Assembly (NCBI RefSeq): GCF_021568855.1
Contig: NZ_JAKGUG010000009.1
Location: forward strand, 1 to 64,000
DNA: 64,000 nucleotides
Origin: Dethiosulfovibrio russensis
GTDB taxonomy: Bacteria > Synergistota > Synergistia > Synergistales > Dethiosulfovibrionaceae
Direction of reading: 5' to 3'
The notes under the pieces: generated by a model
Databases searched by the model: none
Seen by the model: the letters and a program-made list of their open reading frames with translations, nothing else
Told to the model about the DNA's origin: nothing
Position numbers and translations under genes: made by a program
Shown: positions 33,053 through 41,719 of the stretch, piece after piece
How positions within the stretch are numbered: position 1 is the first letter of the stretch
Layout: each line of letters begins with the position of its first letter

Positions 33053-33241
33053 ATGGACAGAGGCACCATAAAACTGATAGTAGAAAATGGGCATTTCATA
33101 GGATACGACATCAACCATAAAAAAAAGGTCCGCCGAACCGTGCTCACTGCACAGGCTATGGCGGACAGAATTCTGGAACGAGAGAGCTCGGGGTTCTTCG
33201 AAAAAAAGGGCCCTATGGTGGCTATGCCTACCGGTTCCTGA
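33053..33241 (+). CDS. Small gene controlled by the second repressor
   Basis: A 62-residue protein (MDRGTIKLIVENGHFIGYDINHKKKVRRTVLTAQ...) with GGAGGTGATCCC just before ATG. Its 3' end overlaps that of the convergent nitrilase-family gene by 14 bases. The basic middle may bind nucleic acid; no family recognised. Its promoter is embedded in the repressor operators, so it should be induced when the repressor is inactivated. Confidence 0.65.
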   Translation: MDRGTIKLIVENGHFIGYDINHKKKVRRTVLTAQAMADRILERESSGFFEKKGPMVAMPTGS

Positions 33242-34766
33242 AGATATTATCCTCGGGAGATCTGTCTAAAAGCACGTCCGTACCGGGAACTACCGATTTT
33301 TCTCTGGATAAACATAGAGGACATAGTGCCGATATCATTTGATCTTCGCCTACAAAAGCCTGGGATAAAACGGCTCCGTCGGGAGACGCAATAAGACTTC
33401 CTCCGACGGATGCAGAAGCTGCGGCTACCACAAACAGTTTATTCTCCGCCGCTCTGCTTCTGGCCAGATGCTCCGTCATAGGCCCATCAGGGGCAAACCA
33501 AACGAGTATCTCCGCCCCCTCGATCGCCTGTATTCTAGAGATCTCCGGCACGTAACCGTCCTCCTCGATCAAGATTCCCCAGGCTCCTATGTCGGTTCGA
33601 ACCACGGGAACCGCATCTCCCAGACCATGGCCGTGGCTACCGAGAGAGACATTACAGACCTGGCCATTTTTGATCGACCACGAGATCGGCCCTTTAGGAC
33701 CGTTTTCTCGGGCAAAGACGATCCACATATTTTCATATGACCGAGATAAATCCAGCAGAAGCTCCATCGCTAAGGACTCCATCTCATCTGAGTCTGGCAG
33801 CGGAGACAGGACCAACAGATCGGCTCTCTGAAGCCAGGCCTGGCGGACAAAGCTCTTTACCCTATTCAATACGACCAGTGAATCCCAGTCCAATTGAGCC
33901 AAAGAGACCATAACCACAGCGGCTTCCCCTTGAAAAACAGGGAATTTTTCCTCGATCAATGTGCCACAGATACCCTCTTTGAGTGGGACCATGCTGAGAC
34001 AGTTGGACAGATCGATTTCCTCCACCAGCACACCTGGATCCTTCGATTCCAGGGCGGCTACAGAGCGACCTGAAGGATCGTATATGCCAGATCTTCCACA
34101 GTAGACGACCGATCGGTTTTCCATGCCGGATTTGTTGGCCATAGCTATCCAGACACAGTTTTCAAAGGCCCTTACCGGTAGCATGAAATTTACCTGCTGA
34201 TTTAAAAGCAAATCAGCATCCTTTCCAGAAGATGTAAGGTTGGCAAGATCCAATATCAGATTTGCCCCTTTACGGGACAGATTACGAATCACTTCGGGAT
34301 TTCTGGCATCAGCACATATCAAAAGTCCGATCTTGCCCCAAGGGGTATCGGCCAAATCGTAGGAGTGAGCTTTTTTGAACCATCGATCGTCGAAATGCCA
34401 CAGAAAACGCTTGCCTTCCTCCAGAAGGATCTCCCCATCCGGATCGATGAGGACCGCTCCGTTTATCCAGCTTCCGTTTTTGTGAAGTGCCAGACCTACG
34501 GCCAGATAAACTCCGTTTTCCATGGCGGATTCCCTGAAGCTTTCCAGAGCCCTTCGAGATTCATCCGGAGAGTCAGGATCCTCGGCCCAGCGATCCAACA
34601 CATATCCCGGGAAAACAGCCTCGGGAAGGACCACTATCTGAGCTCCAAACCCAGAGGCCTCTCTTATGCCATCGAGGGCTTCCTTTAAGGACTCTTGCCT
34701 TTCCTCCACGTCTCTAGCTCTCAGTTGAACACAGGCGATCTTCAACCTCTTAGAAGTCGACATCAT
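33228..34766 (-). CDS. Nitrilase-superfamily hydrolase, tandem domain
   Basis: A 512-residue protein with two nitrilase-like halves. The first (1-275) has the Glu of VVLPEAVFPGY (E49), a Lys in LEEGKRF (K119) and the nucleophile C151 (GLLICADARNPEV), so it can be a carbon-nitrogen hydrolase acting on an amide or nitrile. The second half (about 285-500) keeps the fold-like pattern (DLLVLSPLPDSDEM, GAWGILIEEDGYVPE) but has no matching Cys and is probably inactive or regulatory. No signal peptide. Substrate unknown. Confidence 0.8.
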   Translation of the reverse strand: MMSTSKRLKIACVQLRARDVEERQESLKEALDGIREASGFGAQIVVLPEAVFPGYVLDRWAEDPDSPDESRRALESFRESAMENGVYLAVGLALHKNGSWINGAVLIDPDGEILLEEGKRFLWHFDDRWFKKAHSYDLADTPWGKIGLLICADARNPEVIRNLSRKGANLILDLANLTSSGKDADLLLNQQVNFMLPVRAFENCVWIAMANKSGMENRSVVYCGRSGIYDPSGRSVAALESKDPGVLVEEIDLSNCLSMVPLKEGICGTLIEEKFPVFQGEAAVVMVSLAQLDWDSLVVLNRVKSFVRQAWLQRADLLVLSPLPDSDEMESLAMELLLDLSRSYENMWIVFARENGPKGPISWSIKNGQVCNVSLGSHGHGLGDAVPVVRTDIGAWGILIEEDGYVPEISRIQAIEGAEILVWFAPDGPMTEHLARSRAAENKLFVVAAASASVGGSLIASPDGAVLSQAFVGEDQMISALCPLCLSREKSVVPGTDVLLDRSPEDNIFRNR

Positions 34767-34837
34767 CGCACCTCCTCTTCGTGTATGGTCGTGAACCTAC
34801 AAAACCATATTACACTATCGTCGAAATAGGGAGTCCA

Positions 34838-35013
34838 TATGCTAGCCATAAGGCTAGACGAACAGCTGGCATGCTCGTAAGTCCATCGAGAACTATCTGG
34901 ACGACATGGAAGACTGCTATCTCGCTGCTGAAGCTATGGCCTTGAGCAGGAAAAAAGGGGCTAAGCCGTTAAGTTCAGAAGAAGTGAGGCTTGAGCTTGA
35001 CTTGGACGATTGA
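34838..35013 (+). pseudogene. Decayed RelB/DUF6290-type antitoxin
   Basis: MLAIRLDE at 34838-34861 is the usual start of a ribbon-helix-helix antitoxin. The C-terminal half, RKSIENYLDDMEDCYLAAEA and on to LELDLDD, is intact at 34876-35013 but in another frame. About 15-17 codons of the middle are missing, so a deletion with frameshift has destroyed the gene. Confidence 0.8.
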
Positions 35014-35179
35014 GTACGACGTTGCCGCAGTAAAAGGCCTTAAAAATGTAGGCAAACTTGGATATTATTGGCGTTACAGGGTCGGTGATTACCGTCTGAT
35101 ATGCTCGATCGAAGATAGCAAAGTCACCATCCTGGTGGTGCTTATAGACCACAGGGGAGACGTGTATAAAAAAGGATAG
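34991..35179 (+). pseudogene. RelE toxin remnant with internal deletion
   Basis: Starts in the antitoxin 3' end ([20 protein letters not shown]), then jumps to the C-terminal RelE pattern [37 protein letters not shown]. RelE proteins of this type have about 30 more residues between these blocks, so an in-frame deletion is likely. With the antitoxin broken, loss of toxin activity would be required for survival. Confidence 0.75.
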
Positions 35180-35180
35180 A

Positions 35181-35218
35181 GAGGCCCGGTGCGCAGAACT
35201 CCGGGCCTCTTCTTTTTT
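35181..35218 (+). terminator. Terminator after relBE remnant
   Basis: Perfect nine-base arms GAGGCCCGG / CCGGGCCTC, 11-base loop and TTCTTTTTT. Confidence 0.85.
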
Positions 35219-35295
35219 CAATAAGCCTCACCGGCTATATGCCGAAAAGTATTTCATGATACAGCATCCTCTTGGTTACAATGAGGGTATGACAA

Positions 35296-35339
35296 AAGCC
35301 CCACCTTCAACCCTGTGGCGACAGGGAAAGATGGGGCTT
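35296..35339. repeat. Two-tier inverted repeat
   Basis: Outer arms AAGCCCCA / TGGGGCTT and inner arms CCCTGT / ACAGGG around a GGCG loop. It lies in the 240-base stretch between the relBE terminator and tRNA-Gln, which has no gene. It could be a structured RNA, a terminator or a small mobile-element relic. Confidence 0.5.
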
Positions 35340-35460
35340 ATCACAATGGATCATGTCACGACTGACCATGACTAACCTATTAGCTATTATGCAAATCCGT
35401 CGTTGTTGGAGGGCTTATCTGATTTAATCAAAAGCCCTAAACTGTTGGTATCACAGGCAT

Positions 35461-35534
35461 TGGCTGCCCCGCCTGGATTCGAACCAGGATCGACGGAACC
35501 AAAATCCGTTGTGCTGCCTTTGCACCACGGGGCA
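35461..35534 (-). tRNA. tRNA-Gln (anticodon UUG)
   Basis: On the minus strand: acceptor TGCCCCG pairs with CGGGGCA, D-arm GTGCAAAGGCAGCAC, anticodon arm ACGGA-TTTTGGT-TCCGT with TTG at the centre, T-arm CCTGG-TTCGAAT-CCAGG, discriminator G and encoded CCA at 35461-35463. The 3' end points to the prophage side; tRNA 3' ends are common integration sites. Confidence 0.95.
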
Positions 35535-35572
35535 AAAAACACATCGCAAGGGGTATTATAGAGTAGAAACGG

Positions 35573-36868
35573 CTAAATTTCCACCGTCTCTCTCATCTTC
35601 TCTATCTCCTCGCTCAGAGGTGCCTCCACGTCGGACTCCAGATCGAGCTTTACCAGTCGACCGTCTCTCACTACCTGGGAGGCTCCGACGAAAAGATGGA
35701 CCGTCTTTCCGTCCTTATCATCCACCCTGAAATCGCATAGACGACCCGGTCTGAGAGGTCCTATCTTTCTATTTCCGAAGGCAAATGTCCCCTTCCCTAT
35801 CTCATCGATCACGGAACGCGAGACAACCCCGTCATATCGATCCTTAAGGAAGGATCTCTCGTTCTCCAACGACAGATCGTCGTTGCTAGCCTCTCCATCG
35901 GTTCCGAGAAACAGGGGAATAGAGGAATCGACCAGGGCTGGAAGGTCGGTAAAACCGACTCCGACCCTATCGTTCATCCTGGGATTCAAGACTGCGGAAA
36001 TCCCTCTATCGGCCATCAAGGCCCTCTCCGTTTCGTCCACCCAACAACAATCGGACACTATCATTTTATCAAGACCAGGTACCTTGCCTGAACTCACCAG
36101 AGAATCCAGGAACTCCACAGGACGACATCCATAACTATCAAGGGATATGTCGACATCTCCCTTGTCCTCCGATAGATGAAACTGGACGGGACGATCCAAC
36201 TCGTAGCCGACACGGAGGGCGGTCACGATAGCGTCCTCGGTGGAACCGTGCATGCTGTGAACTGCCGGCGCGACCACGACATCGGATCCCTCAAGCTCCA
36301 TAAGCTCCCTGAGATATCTCTCTCCGTCCTCGACGGTCTCGTAATACCCCTCTTGGGACCTTCTCTTTCCCTCATAGGCGTCCTTGGATATAACATCGTA
36401 GGTCATCCTGCCGAAAATAAGCCTGATCCCGACGTCCCTTGCCGCCGCTATGACCTCTCTATCGTACAGGTTTCCCCTGCCGTTATGCAGGTAGAAGGAG
36501 ACCATGACCGTCGACGTACCGTAAAGGGCCATTCTGGAAAAAGCCCTTCGGCATGCCAGTCGAACCTGCCTGGGAGTGAGGAAGGGACTGTAACGGTAAA
36601 TGGTGTTACGACACCAGGTACCCAGATCCCAGGCGGGATCGACCATATCGACATATATGGATTGTTCCGGATGAGAATGAGCGTTGAACTGTCCCTGTCG
36701 AATCACGGCATCGGGATGGAATACCCTTACGGGAACCGACCCGGAAACGGTCAACTCTCCCCATCCTACCGCCTCTATCCTATCGCCATTGGCCAATACG
36801 TAGCCACGATCGATACGTCCGTCAAGCTCTAGATAACCTACAAAAAGTCGTCTATTATTCAAAATCAT
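35573..36868 (-). CDS. Amidohydrolase (TrzN/cytosine-deaminase-like)
   Basis: A 431-residue amidohydrolase-superfamily protein. FNAHSHPEQS (H64, H66) is the first metal motif, VQFHLSED the next His, and LGTDGEASNDDLSLENE the catalytic Asp region with the SN pattern of the TrzN/SAH-deaminase group. The usual His before the Asp region appears replaced (VSDCCWVDE), so metal binding may differ. A C-terminal composite sheet (IGPLRPGRLCDFRV, FVGASQVVRDGR) completes the fold. It probably deaminates or hydrolyses a small heterocycle; substrate unknown. Confidence 0.8.
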   Translation of the reverse strand: MILNNRRLFVGYLELDGRIDRGYVLANGDRIEAVGWGELTVSGSVPVRVFHPDAVIRQGQFNAHSHPEQSIYVDMVDPAWDLGTWCRNTIYRYSPFLTPRQVRLACRRAFSRMALYGTSTVMVSFYLHNGRGNLYDREVIAAARDVGIRLIFGRMTYDVISKDAYEGKRRSQEGYYETVEDGERYLRELMELEGSDVVVAPAVHSMHGSTEDAIVTALRVGYELDRPVQFHLSEDKGDVDISLDSYGCRPVEFLDSLVSSGKVPGLDKMIVSDCCWVDETERALMADRGISAVLNPRMNDRVGVGFTDLPALVDSSIPLFLGTDGEASNDDLSLENERSFLKDRYDGVVSRSVIDEIGKGTFAFGNRKIGPLRPGRLCDFRVDDKDGKTVHLFVGASQVVRDGRLVKLDLESDVEAPLSEEIEKMRETVEI

Positions 36869-36897
36869 TCCCCCATCTCCATCAGAAGATAAGGATA

Positions 36898-38460
36898 TTA
36901 TACCGCTAGAAGTGAAAAAGTTCGCCCGAAAATTTTCTTAAAATCCGTCATATCCCTCTCGACGGCCCATCTCTCCAGCTCCCACTCCTCCGGCTCTCTC
37001 AGGCTCAAGGATAGACGAATCCTCTTCCCCTCGCTCTCGAATATGGCCCCCTCGATGATAGACCGATGGCTCCTGTCCATGCTCTCGGCCATCCTCAAGA
37101 AAACGCCGCATTTTCTTACTACCGCGATTCCCCAGCCATCGAGACAGGAAATCATGGGGTCGTTTTTTTTAGGCCTCTTCCCTCTGTGATAGTTGACCAA
37201 AGAGGACATAATCTGAAGTTCCATGTCGGTAAAACCCAACAACTGGGCGTTTCTCACGATATACGCGCCGTGGTGATGGTGATCGCTGAAGGAAAGGAAC
37301 ATGCCTATATCGTGCAGCAAAGAGGCATAATAAAGAAGCTCTCTCGCGCCTGCACCTAGATCGTGGAGCCCTAAATTCCCGGAACTGTCGAATAGATCCA
37401 AGGCTAGTTTGGCGATATGCCTTCCGTGTCGTTCGTCGAACCCACATGAGCGCCCCAGCCGAAGAACGCTCTCCTCCCTGATGGAAAGTCCCTCGATCAG
37501 ACCGTGTTTCACTAGGTAATCCTCGAGCATACCGTTTCTAAGGCTTCTGTCGGTCACGGTAACCCTGTCGAGGCTGAGCTCCTCCATGACGGTCTCCATG
37601 ATAGCCGCACCGGTTATTATTATGTCCTTTCTTCGGCTGGACACGCCCTTTACCTTTTCCCTCTCGTCGGCGGACATAGGACATAAAACTCGAGAGACCT
37701 TTCTCAACGCGTCCAGGGGCAGGACAGGACCGTCCACGGGAACGTCTATCAAGTCGGGAAAAAGCCCGGCGGCGATTTCCTGTAGATGTCTAGCCGTTCC
37801 GGATGACGCGAAGACCCTCTTGAACTGAGACGATCTTATGTGTTTTAAAGAGCGGATTCCTCGTCCTCTTACGTAGCGCTTCATGTCCCTGTAGAGTTCT
37901 TTCGAGACAGGACCAACATAGTCGGAGGGGAAAAAATCGTTATAAAGCCTTATAGTCCCGGCCTTTAGGGAATCCAGAAAGGAAAAATCATTCTGTCCTC
38001 CCAGGATAAGCTCGGTACTTCCTCCGCCAATATCTATAAAGAGAGCTTCGTCGTTACCTAGATGGTAGCCTCTGGCCACTCCCAGGTGTATAAGCCTGGC
38101 CTCCTCCAGTCCCGATATAATCTTCAGATCGAGACCAGCTTCTTTTTTAACCCTGTTGATAAAGACATCGGCGTTTTCCGCGTCCCTCGTGGCTGAGGTA
38201 GCTACGGCCATAACGTCCGAGACTCCCAGGCTCCGGGCTAACTGAGCGAAGCGACTCAGCACCAGGATCGCTCTATCCATGGCATCTGAAGTTAACATAT
38301 TAGTCTTGAATTCGCCCTCGCCGAGGCGAACCGACTCTTTTTGATCCGACAGCACGTGGAAAACTCCGTCGTTACGCAGAGAGACGACCAAGACCCTGGC
38401 GGAGTTCGTCCCCAGATCTATAAAAGCGGCTCTCCTGTCGTTTGCCTCTCCCGGCCCCAT
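36898..38460 (-). CDS. ppx: Exopolyphosphatase / pppGpp phosphatase
   Basis: A 520-residue Ppx/GppA protein. The N-terminal actin-like ATPase half has AAFIDLGTNSARVLVV (phosphate 1 loop) and FIDIGGGSTELILGG (phosphate 2 loop) with the catalytic Glu region GLEEARLIHLGVA. The C-terminal half carries an HD-type domain (LLHDIGMFLSFSDHHHHGAYIV). It removes phosphate from polyphosphate ends or from pppGpp. Last gene of the ppk1-CHAD-ppx operon, 15 bases after the CHAD gene, which favours the polyphosphate role. Confidence 0.9.
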   Translation of the reverse strand: MGPGEANDRRAAFIDLGTNSARVLVVSLRNDGVFHVLSDQKESVRLGEGEFKTNMLTSDAMDRAILVLSRFAQLARSLGVSDVMAVATSATRDAENADVFINRVKKEAGLDLKIISGLEEARLIHLGVARGYHLGNDEALFIDIGGGSTELILGGQNDFSFLDSLKAGTIRLYNDFFPSDYVGPVSKELYRDMKRYVRGRGIRSLKHIRSSQFKRVFASSGTARHLQEIAAGLFPDLIDVPVDGPVLPLDALRKVSRVLCPMSADEREKVKGVSSRRKDIIITGAAIMETVMEELSLDRVTVTDRSLRNGMLEDYLVKHGLIEGLSIREESVLRLGRSCGFDERHGRHIAKLALDLFDSSGNLGLHDLGAGARELLYYASLLHDIGMFLSFSDHHHHGAYIVRNAQLLGFTDMELQIMSSLVNYHRGKRPKKNDPMISCLDGWGIAVVRKCGVFLRMAESMDRSHRSIIEGAIFESEGKRIRLSLSLREPEEWELERWAVERDMTDFKKIFGRTFSLLAV

Positions 38461-38475
38461 CGAGCCACCTCCTCC

Positions 38476-39423
38476 TTAGATTTCGTCTCCTAACAAACCG
38501 TTCCAAAACCGATCTTCCGAAAGTCCTTGCCACCATTCCATAAAAACGACCTTCTCGGAGGAAAAACGGTCTGTCAATGAATTCCGAAAGGCTTTCACGT
38601 CCGATTCGATCTTGCGAAATCCCCTGATATGGCCGAAATAAACCCTGGTCCTCTCCTTTTCATCCTCCAGAAAGATCGGCAGCCACTCGATCCAGAGGTC
38701 CAGATCGTGGATAAGCCCCAGTCTATCCTGCATCTCCTTCAGGATAGAGATGGACTTTTTGAAGCCTCCCCCTGTGGCAGGATCGTAGATCTCCATGGTA
38801 TAGCGAAGTTTTTTGCCGTCTTTTCTCAGGCGATGCCACGACTCTCGGTTGTATCCGCTTCGCACGAAGGCATCGTGACCGACGACCCGCAACGTCCTGT
38901 CCTCCAGAGCCGAGTCTATCCACACCCTGGGGAAATCGTCTTCTCTGCCGTCGTCCAGGTAGCTTTTACCCATCAGAGGCCTTAGGCGATCGCTCACCGC
39001 ATCCCAGAGATTCCACCGAAGGGAACTTTCGACGACATCCAATAAAAAAGGATTCAGGGCCTCCCTCCTCTGCCTCAGTCTTAGAGAAAGTCTATCGATA
39101 CCGACTGTTCCATAGTAGCCACATTTCCCCTCGTCGGAGAGGAACTCCACCCTCACGTCCAGGTCTCTGGCCTCTCCCAATCCTCTGCCGAGATCCCTGA
39201 GTTTCCTTCTCCATCCCTTGATATCCGACTCGGAGAACAGCCCATCCATGAGCTCCAATACCGATCGAATCCTTCTGGTAGCCACTCTGGCCTTATGAAG
39301 CCACTCGACGTCAGAGTCTCTCGACAGAAGTTTTTCCGAACTCTCCCTCAGCTTCTCCATATGGTTCAGCAGAATTCTGCCACAATACGAGTCGTGTCTC
39401 TCTCGCTCTTTCATGTCACTCAT
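38476..39423 (-). CDS. CHAD-domain protein (polyphosphate binding)
   Basis: A 315-residue helical protein. LHKARVATRRIRSVLELMD is the hallmark start of CHAD (conserved His and basic residues), with a second basic helix pair later (WHRLRKDGKKLRYTMEIYD). These domains bind polyphosphate through Lys/Arg-lined grooves. The start overlaps the ppk1 3' end by eight bases, so synthesis and binding are coupled. No CYTH domain is fused. Likely an organiser of polyphosphate granules or regulator of Ppk/Ppx. Confidence 0.88.
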   Translation of the reverse strand: MSDMKERERHDSYCGRILLNHMEKLRESSEKLLSRDSDVEWLHKARVATRRIRSVLELMDGLFSESDIKGWRRKLRDLGRGLGEARDLDVRVEFLSDEGKCGYYGTVGIDRLSLRLRQRREALNPFLLDVVESSLRWNLWDAVSDRLRPLMGKSYLDDGREDDFPRVWIDSALEDRTLRVVGHDAFVRSGYNRESWHRLRKDGKKLRYTMEIYDPATGGGFKKSISILKEMQDRLGLIHDLDLWIEWLPIFLEDEKERTRVYFGHIRGFRKIESDVKAFRNSLTDRFSSEKVVFMEWWQGLSEDRFWNGLLGDEI

Positions 39424-41542
39424 CCTCCAAAACGGGGTTCCAACCCTCTCGATGGTCCATCATCCATCTTTGAGAGTCGAAGGGATGTTCCTCATCCGAA
39501 CAGGAGACCTTGACATAGCTTCCGTCGGAAAGGAGCTCCCAGGCGTTGGCCGTGTCTTCCAGATGTCTCATCAATAGGTCGTCCACAAGAGATCGACGGA
39601 GATTAGGATCCTCTATGGGCGTCAGTACCTCGACCCTTCTGTCCAGATTTCTGGGCATTACATCGGCACTTCCTATAAAAAGTTCATCGTCACCTCCGTT
39701 TCGGAAATAGAACATCCTGGCGTGTTCGAGAAACCGTCCAACCAGGGACGTAACCCTGATGTTCTCGCTGATACCTGGCAAGCCGGGTCTAAGACAGCAT
39801 ATCCCCCTCACCTGGAGATCCACCTTGACCCCTGCGATGGAGGCGTTGTAAAGGGCTCTGATGCTTCTAGGATCTACCAGCTGATTCATCTTAAAGGCGA
39901 TATACCCGTCTCCATCGCTCTTTTGTCTCTCTATCTCCCTGTATATCCTGCTGATTATTCCTTTTCTAGTCGTCATAGGGGAGACCAGAATTTTTCTGTA
40001 GTCTTGCTGGTGGGAGAAGCCGGTCATAGCGTTGAAAAGCTCCGTGACGTCGGCACATATGGCCGAACGAGAGGTAAAAAATCCCAGATCGGCGTATACC
40101 TTGGCGGTCCCAGGATTGTAGTTGCCCGTACCTATATGGACGTAACGACTGAGCCTGTTCTGTTCTCTTCTTATGACCAGACATAGCTTGGCGTGAATCT
40201 TAAACCCCAGCAGACCGTAGACGACGTGTACGCCGGCGTCCTCGAGCGCTTTAGCCCACACTATGTTCTGCTCCTCGTCGAACCTGGCCTTTAACTCCAC
40301 CACGACCGTCACCTGTTTGCCGTTACGACGGGCCTCCATCAAAGCCGCCACTATGGGAGAGTTGGAGCCGGTCCTATATAGGGTCTGCTTTATCGCCAGT
40401 ACGTTCGGATCCGAAGCGGCACGCCTTATGAAATCCAAGACTGGGGAGAAGCTATCGTAGGGGTGATAGAACACCAGATCCCTTTTCTTTATCTGAGGAA
40501 GTAACGGTTCCACTCCCGATAGTGGATAGGGCAACCTGGGGCGAAAGGGCTCGTCCTTCAAGTCAGGCCTGTCCAATCCGACCAACTGCATTATACGGGA
40601 CATCCCCATCTGTCTCTTACATCGGATGACCTGCCACTTCTCGAGGTGGAGCCGTCCCATCAGGAAATGGCGCATCTCCTTTGGCATGTCGGAGGAGATC
40701 TCAAGTCTTACGACGTTGGCGAAATGACGCCGTTCGACCCCTTCCACCACGGCCTCCATGAGATCGCCTGCATCGTCCTCGGCGATCTCGATATCGGCGT
40801 TTCTGGTGATACGGAACAGATGGGCCTCCAAAACACGGTATCCGGGAAAAAGCGTGTCTATATGGGCTTTTACCAGCTCCTCTATCCAGAGAGACTCTCC
40901 ACCGCTCCTGAAAGTGAGTCCCAACTTACGGTAAACGGAGAACTCGCTGCCGGTAAGAACTGCTACAAAAGGTTTAAAACTATCAGGAACCTTTACCCTG
41001 GCGAAGTGAATGGCCTCGCCGGGATCCTGAAGCATAACGAGAAAGTTAAGACTCAGATTGGAGATCTTGGGAAAAGGCCTTCCAGGGTCTATCGCCATAG
41101 GGGTTATAACCGGAAAGATCTCCTTTATGAAGTACCTTCTCAGACCTTCTTTGACGTCCTCGGAGATCTCGGCGTAATTTTTGATCGGAATTCCCTTTTC
41201 CAGCAGCTCGGCCTTCAGATTATCCCAACAGCTGTCCGCCCGATCCAACAGATAAGACAGCCTGGAACGTATTGCCATCAGCTGATCAGCCGGAGACAGC
41301 CCATCCACCGAGAGCTCCTTGACCCCCTCTATGTATTGCTGTACCAGTCCGGAAACGCGGACCATAAAAAACTCGTCCAGGTTGTTATGGAAGATGGACA
41401 GAAACTTGACCCTTTCAAGAAGAGGGTTATCTCTGTCCATGGCTTCGACCAGAACCTTCTCGTCGAAATCTATCCAGTTGAGCTCTCTGTTGATATATAG
41501 ATCGGGGTTGTGTAAATCGGGCAGATTTTTCGAATCGGACAT
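39416..41542 (-). CDS. ppk1: Polyphosphate kinase 1
   Basis: A 708-residue enzyme of normal length that makes polyphosphate from ATP. N-terminal YINRELNWIDFDEKVL, middle FHNNLDEFFMVRVSGL, then KQTLYRTGSNSPIV and the phosphohistidine site GFKIHAKLCLV (H450). The second HKD-type motif is YVHIGTGNYNPGTAKVYADLG (H469). ATG at 41542 faces the divergent PPK2 gene across 177 bases. First gene of the polyphosphate operon. Confidence 0.96.
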   Translation of the reverse strand: MSDSKNLPDLHNPDLYINRELNWIDFDEKVLVEAMDRDNPLLERVKFLSIFHNNLDEFFMVRVSGLVQQYIEGVKELSVDGLSPADQLMAIRSRLSYLLDRADSCWDNLKAELLEKGIPIKNYAEISEDVKEGLRRYFIKEIFPVITPMAIDPGRPFPKISNLSLNFLVMLQDPGEAIHFARVKVPDSFKPFVAVLTGSEFSVYRKLGLTFRSGGESLWIEELVKAHIDTLFPGYRVLEAHLFRITRNADIEIAEDDAGDLMEAVVEGVERRHFANVVRLEISSDMPKEMRHFLMGRLHLEKWQVIRCKRQMGMSRIMQLVGLDRPDLKDEPFRPRLPYPLSGVEPLLPQIKKRDLVFYHPYDSFSPVLDFIRRAASDPNVLAIKQTLYRTGSNSPIVAALMEARRNGKQVTVVVELKARFDEEQNIVWAKALEDAGVHVVYGLLGFKIHAKLCLVIRREQNRLSRYVHIGTGNYNPGTAKVYADLGFFTSRSAICADVTELFNAMTGFSHQQDYRKILVSPMTTRKGIISRIYREIERQKSDGDGYIAFKMNQLVDPRSIRALYNASIAGVKVDLQVRGICCLRPGLPGISENIRVTSLVGRFLEHARMFYFRNGGDDELFIGSADVMPRNLDRRVEVLTPIEDPNLRRSLVDDLLMRHLEDTANAWELLSDGSYVKVSCSDEEHPFDSQRWMMDHREGWNPVLEDE

Positions 41543-41719
41543 ATGTATCCTCCCTCTCTCGTCAAAAGGACGATAAAAAAAGCTATAATAAAAATACCGC
41601 TATAAATAGAACTAGGCTATCGAACTCTCTGTGTCAAGGGCTGGGAACTTAAAACAGTCTACAGCCACATCGATAAATTCAACGTTACAGAGAGGTAAAA
41701 ATGAAGGAGGTGCCCCGAG
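41543..41719. promoter_or_regulatory. Divergent promoter region of the polyphosphate cluster
   Basis: A 177-base AT-rich region between divergent ppk1 and PPK2 genes. It contains AT-rich -10-like stretches (TATAAT at 41583-41588 on the plus strand) but no convincing -35 partner, and an AAGGAGGTG ribosome site for the right gene. A shared control of both kinases is likely; no Pho box was recognised. Confidence 0.4.
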
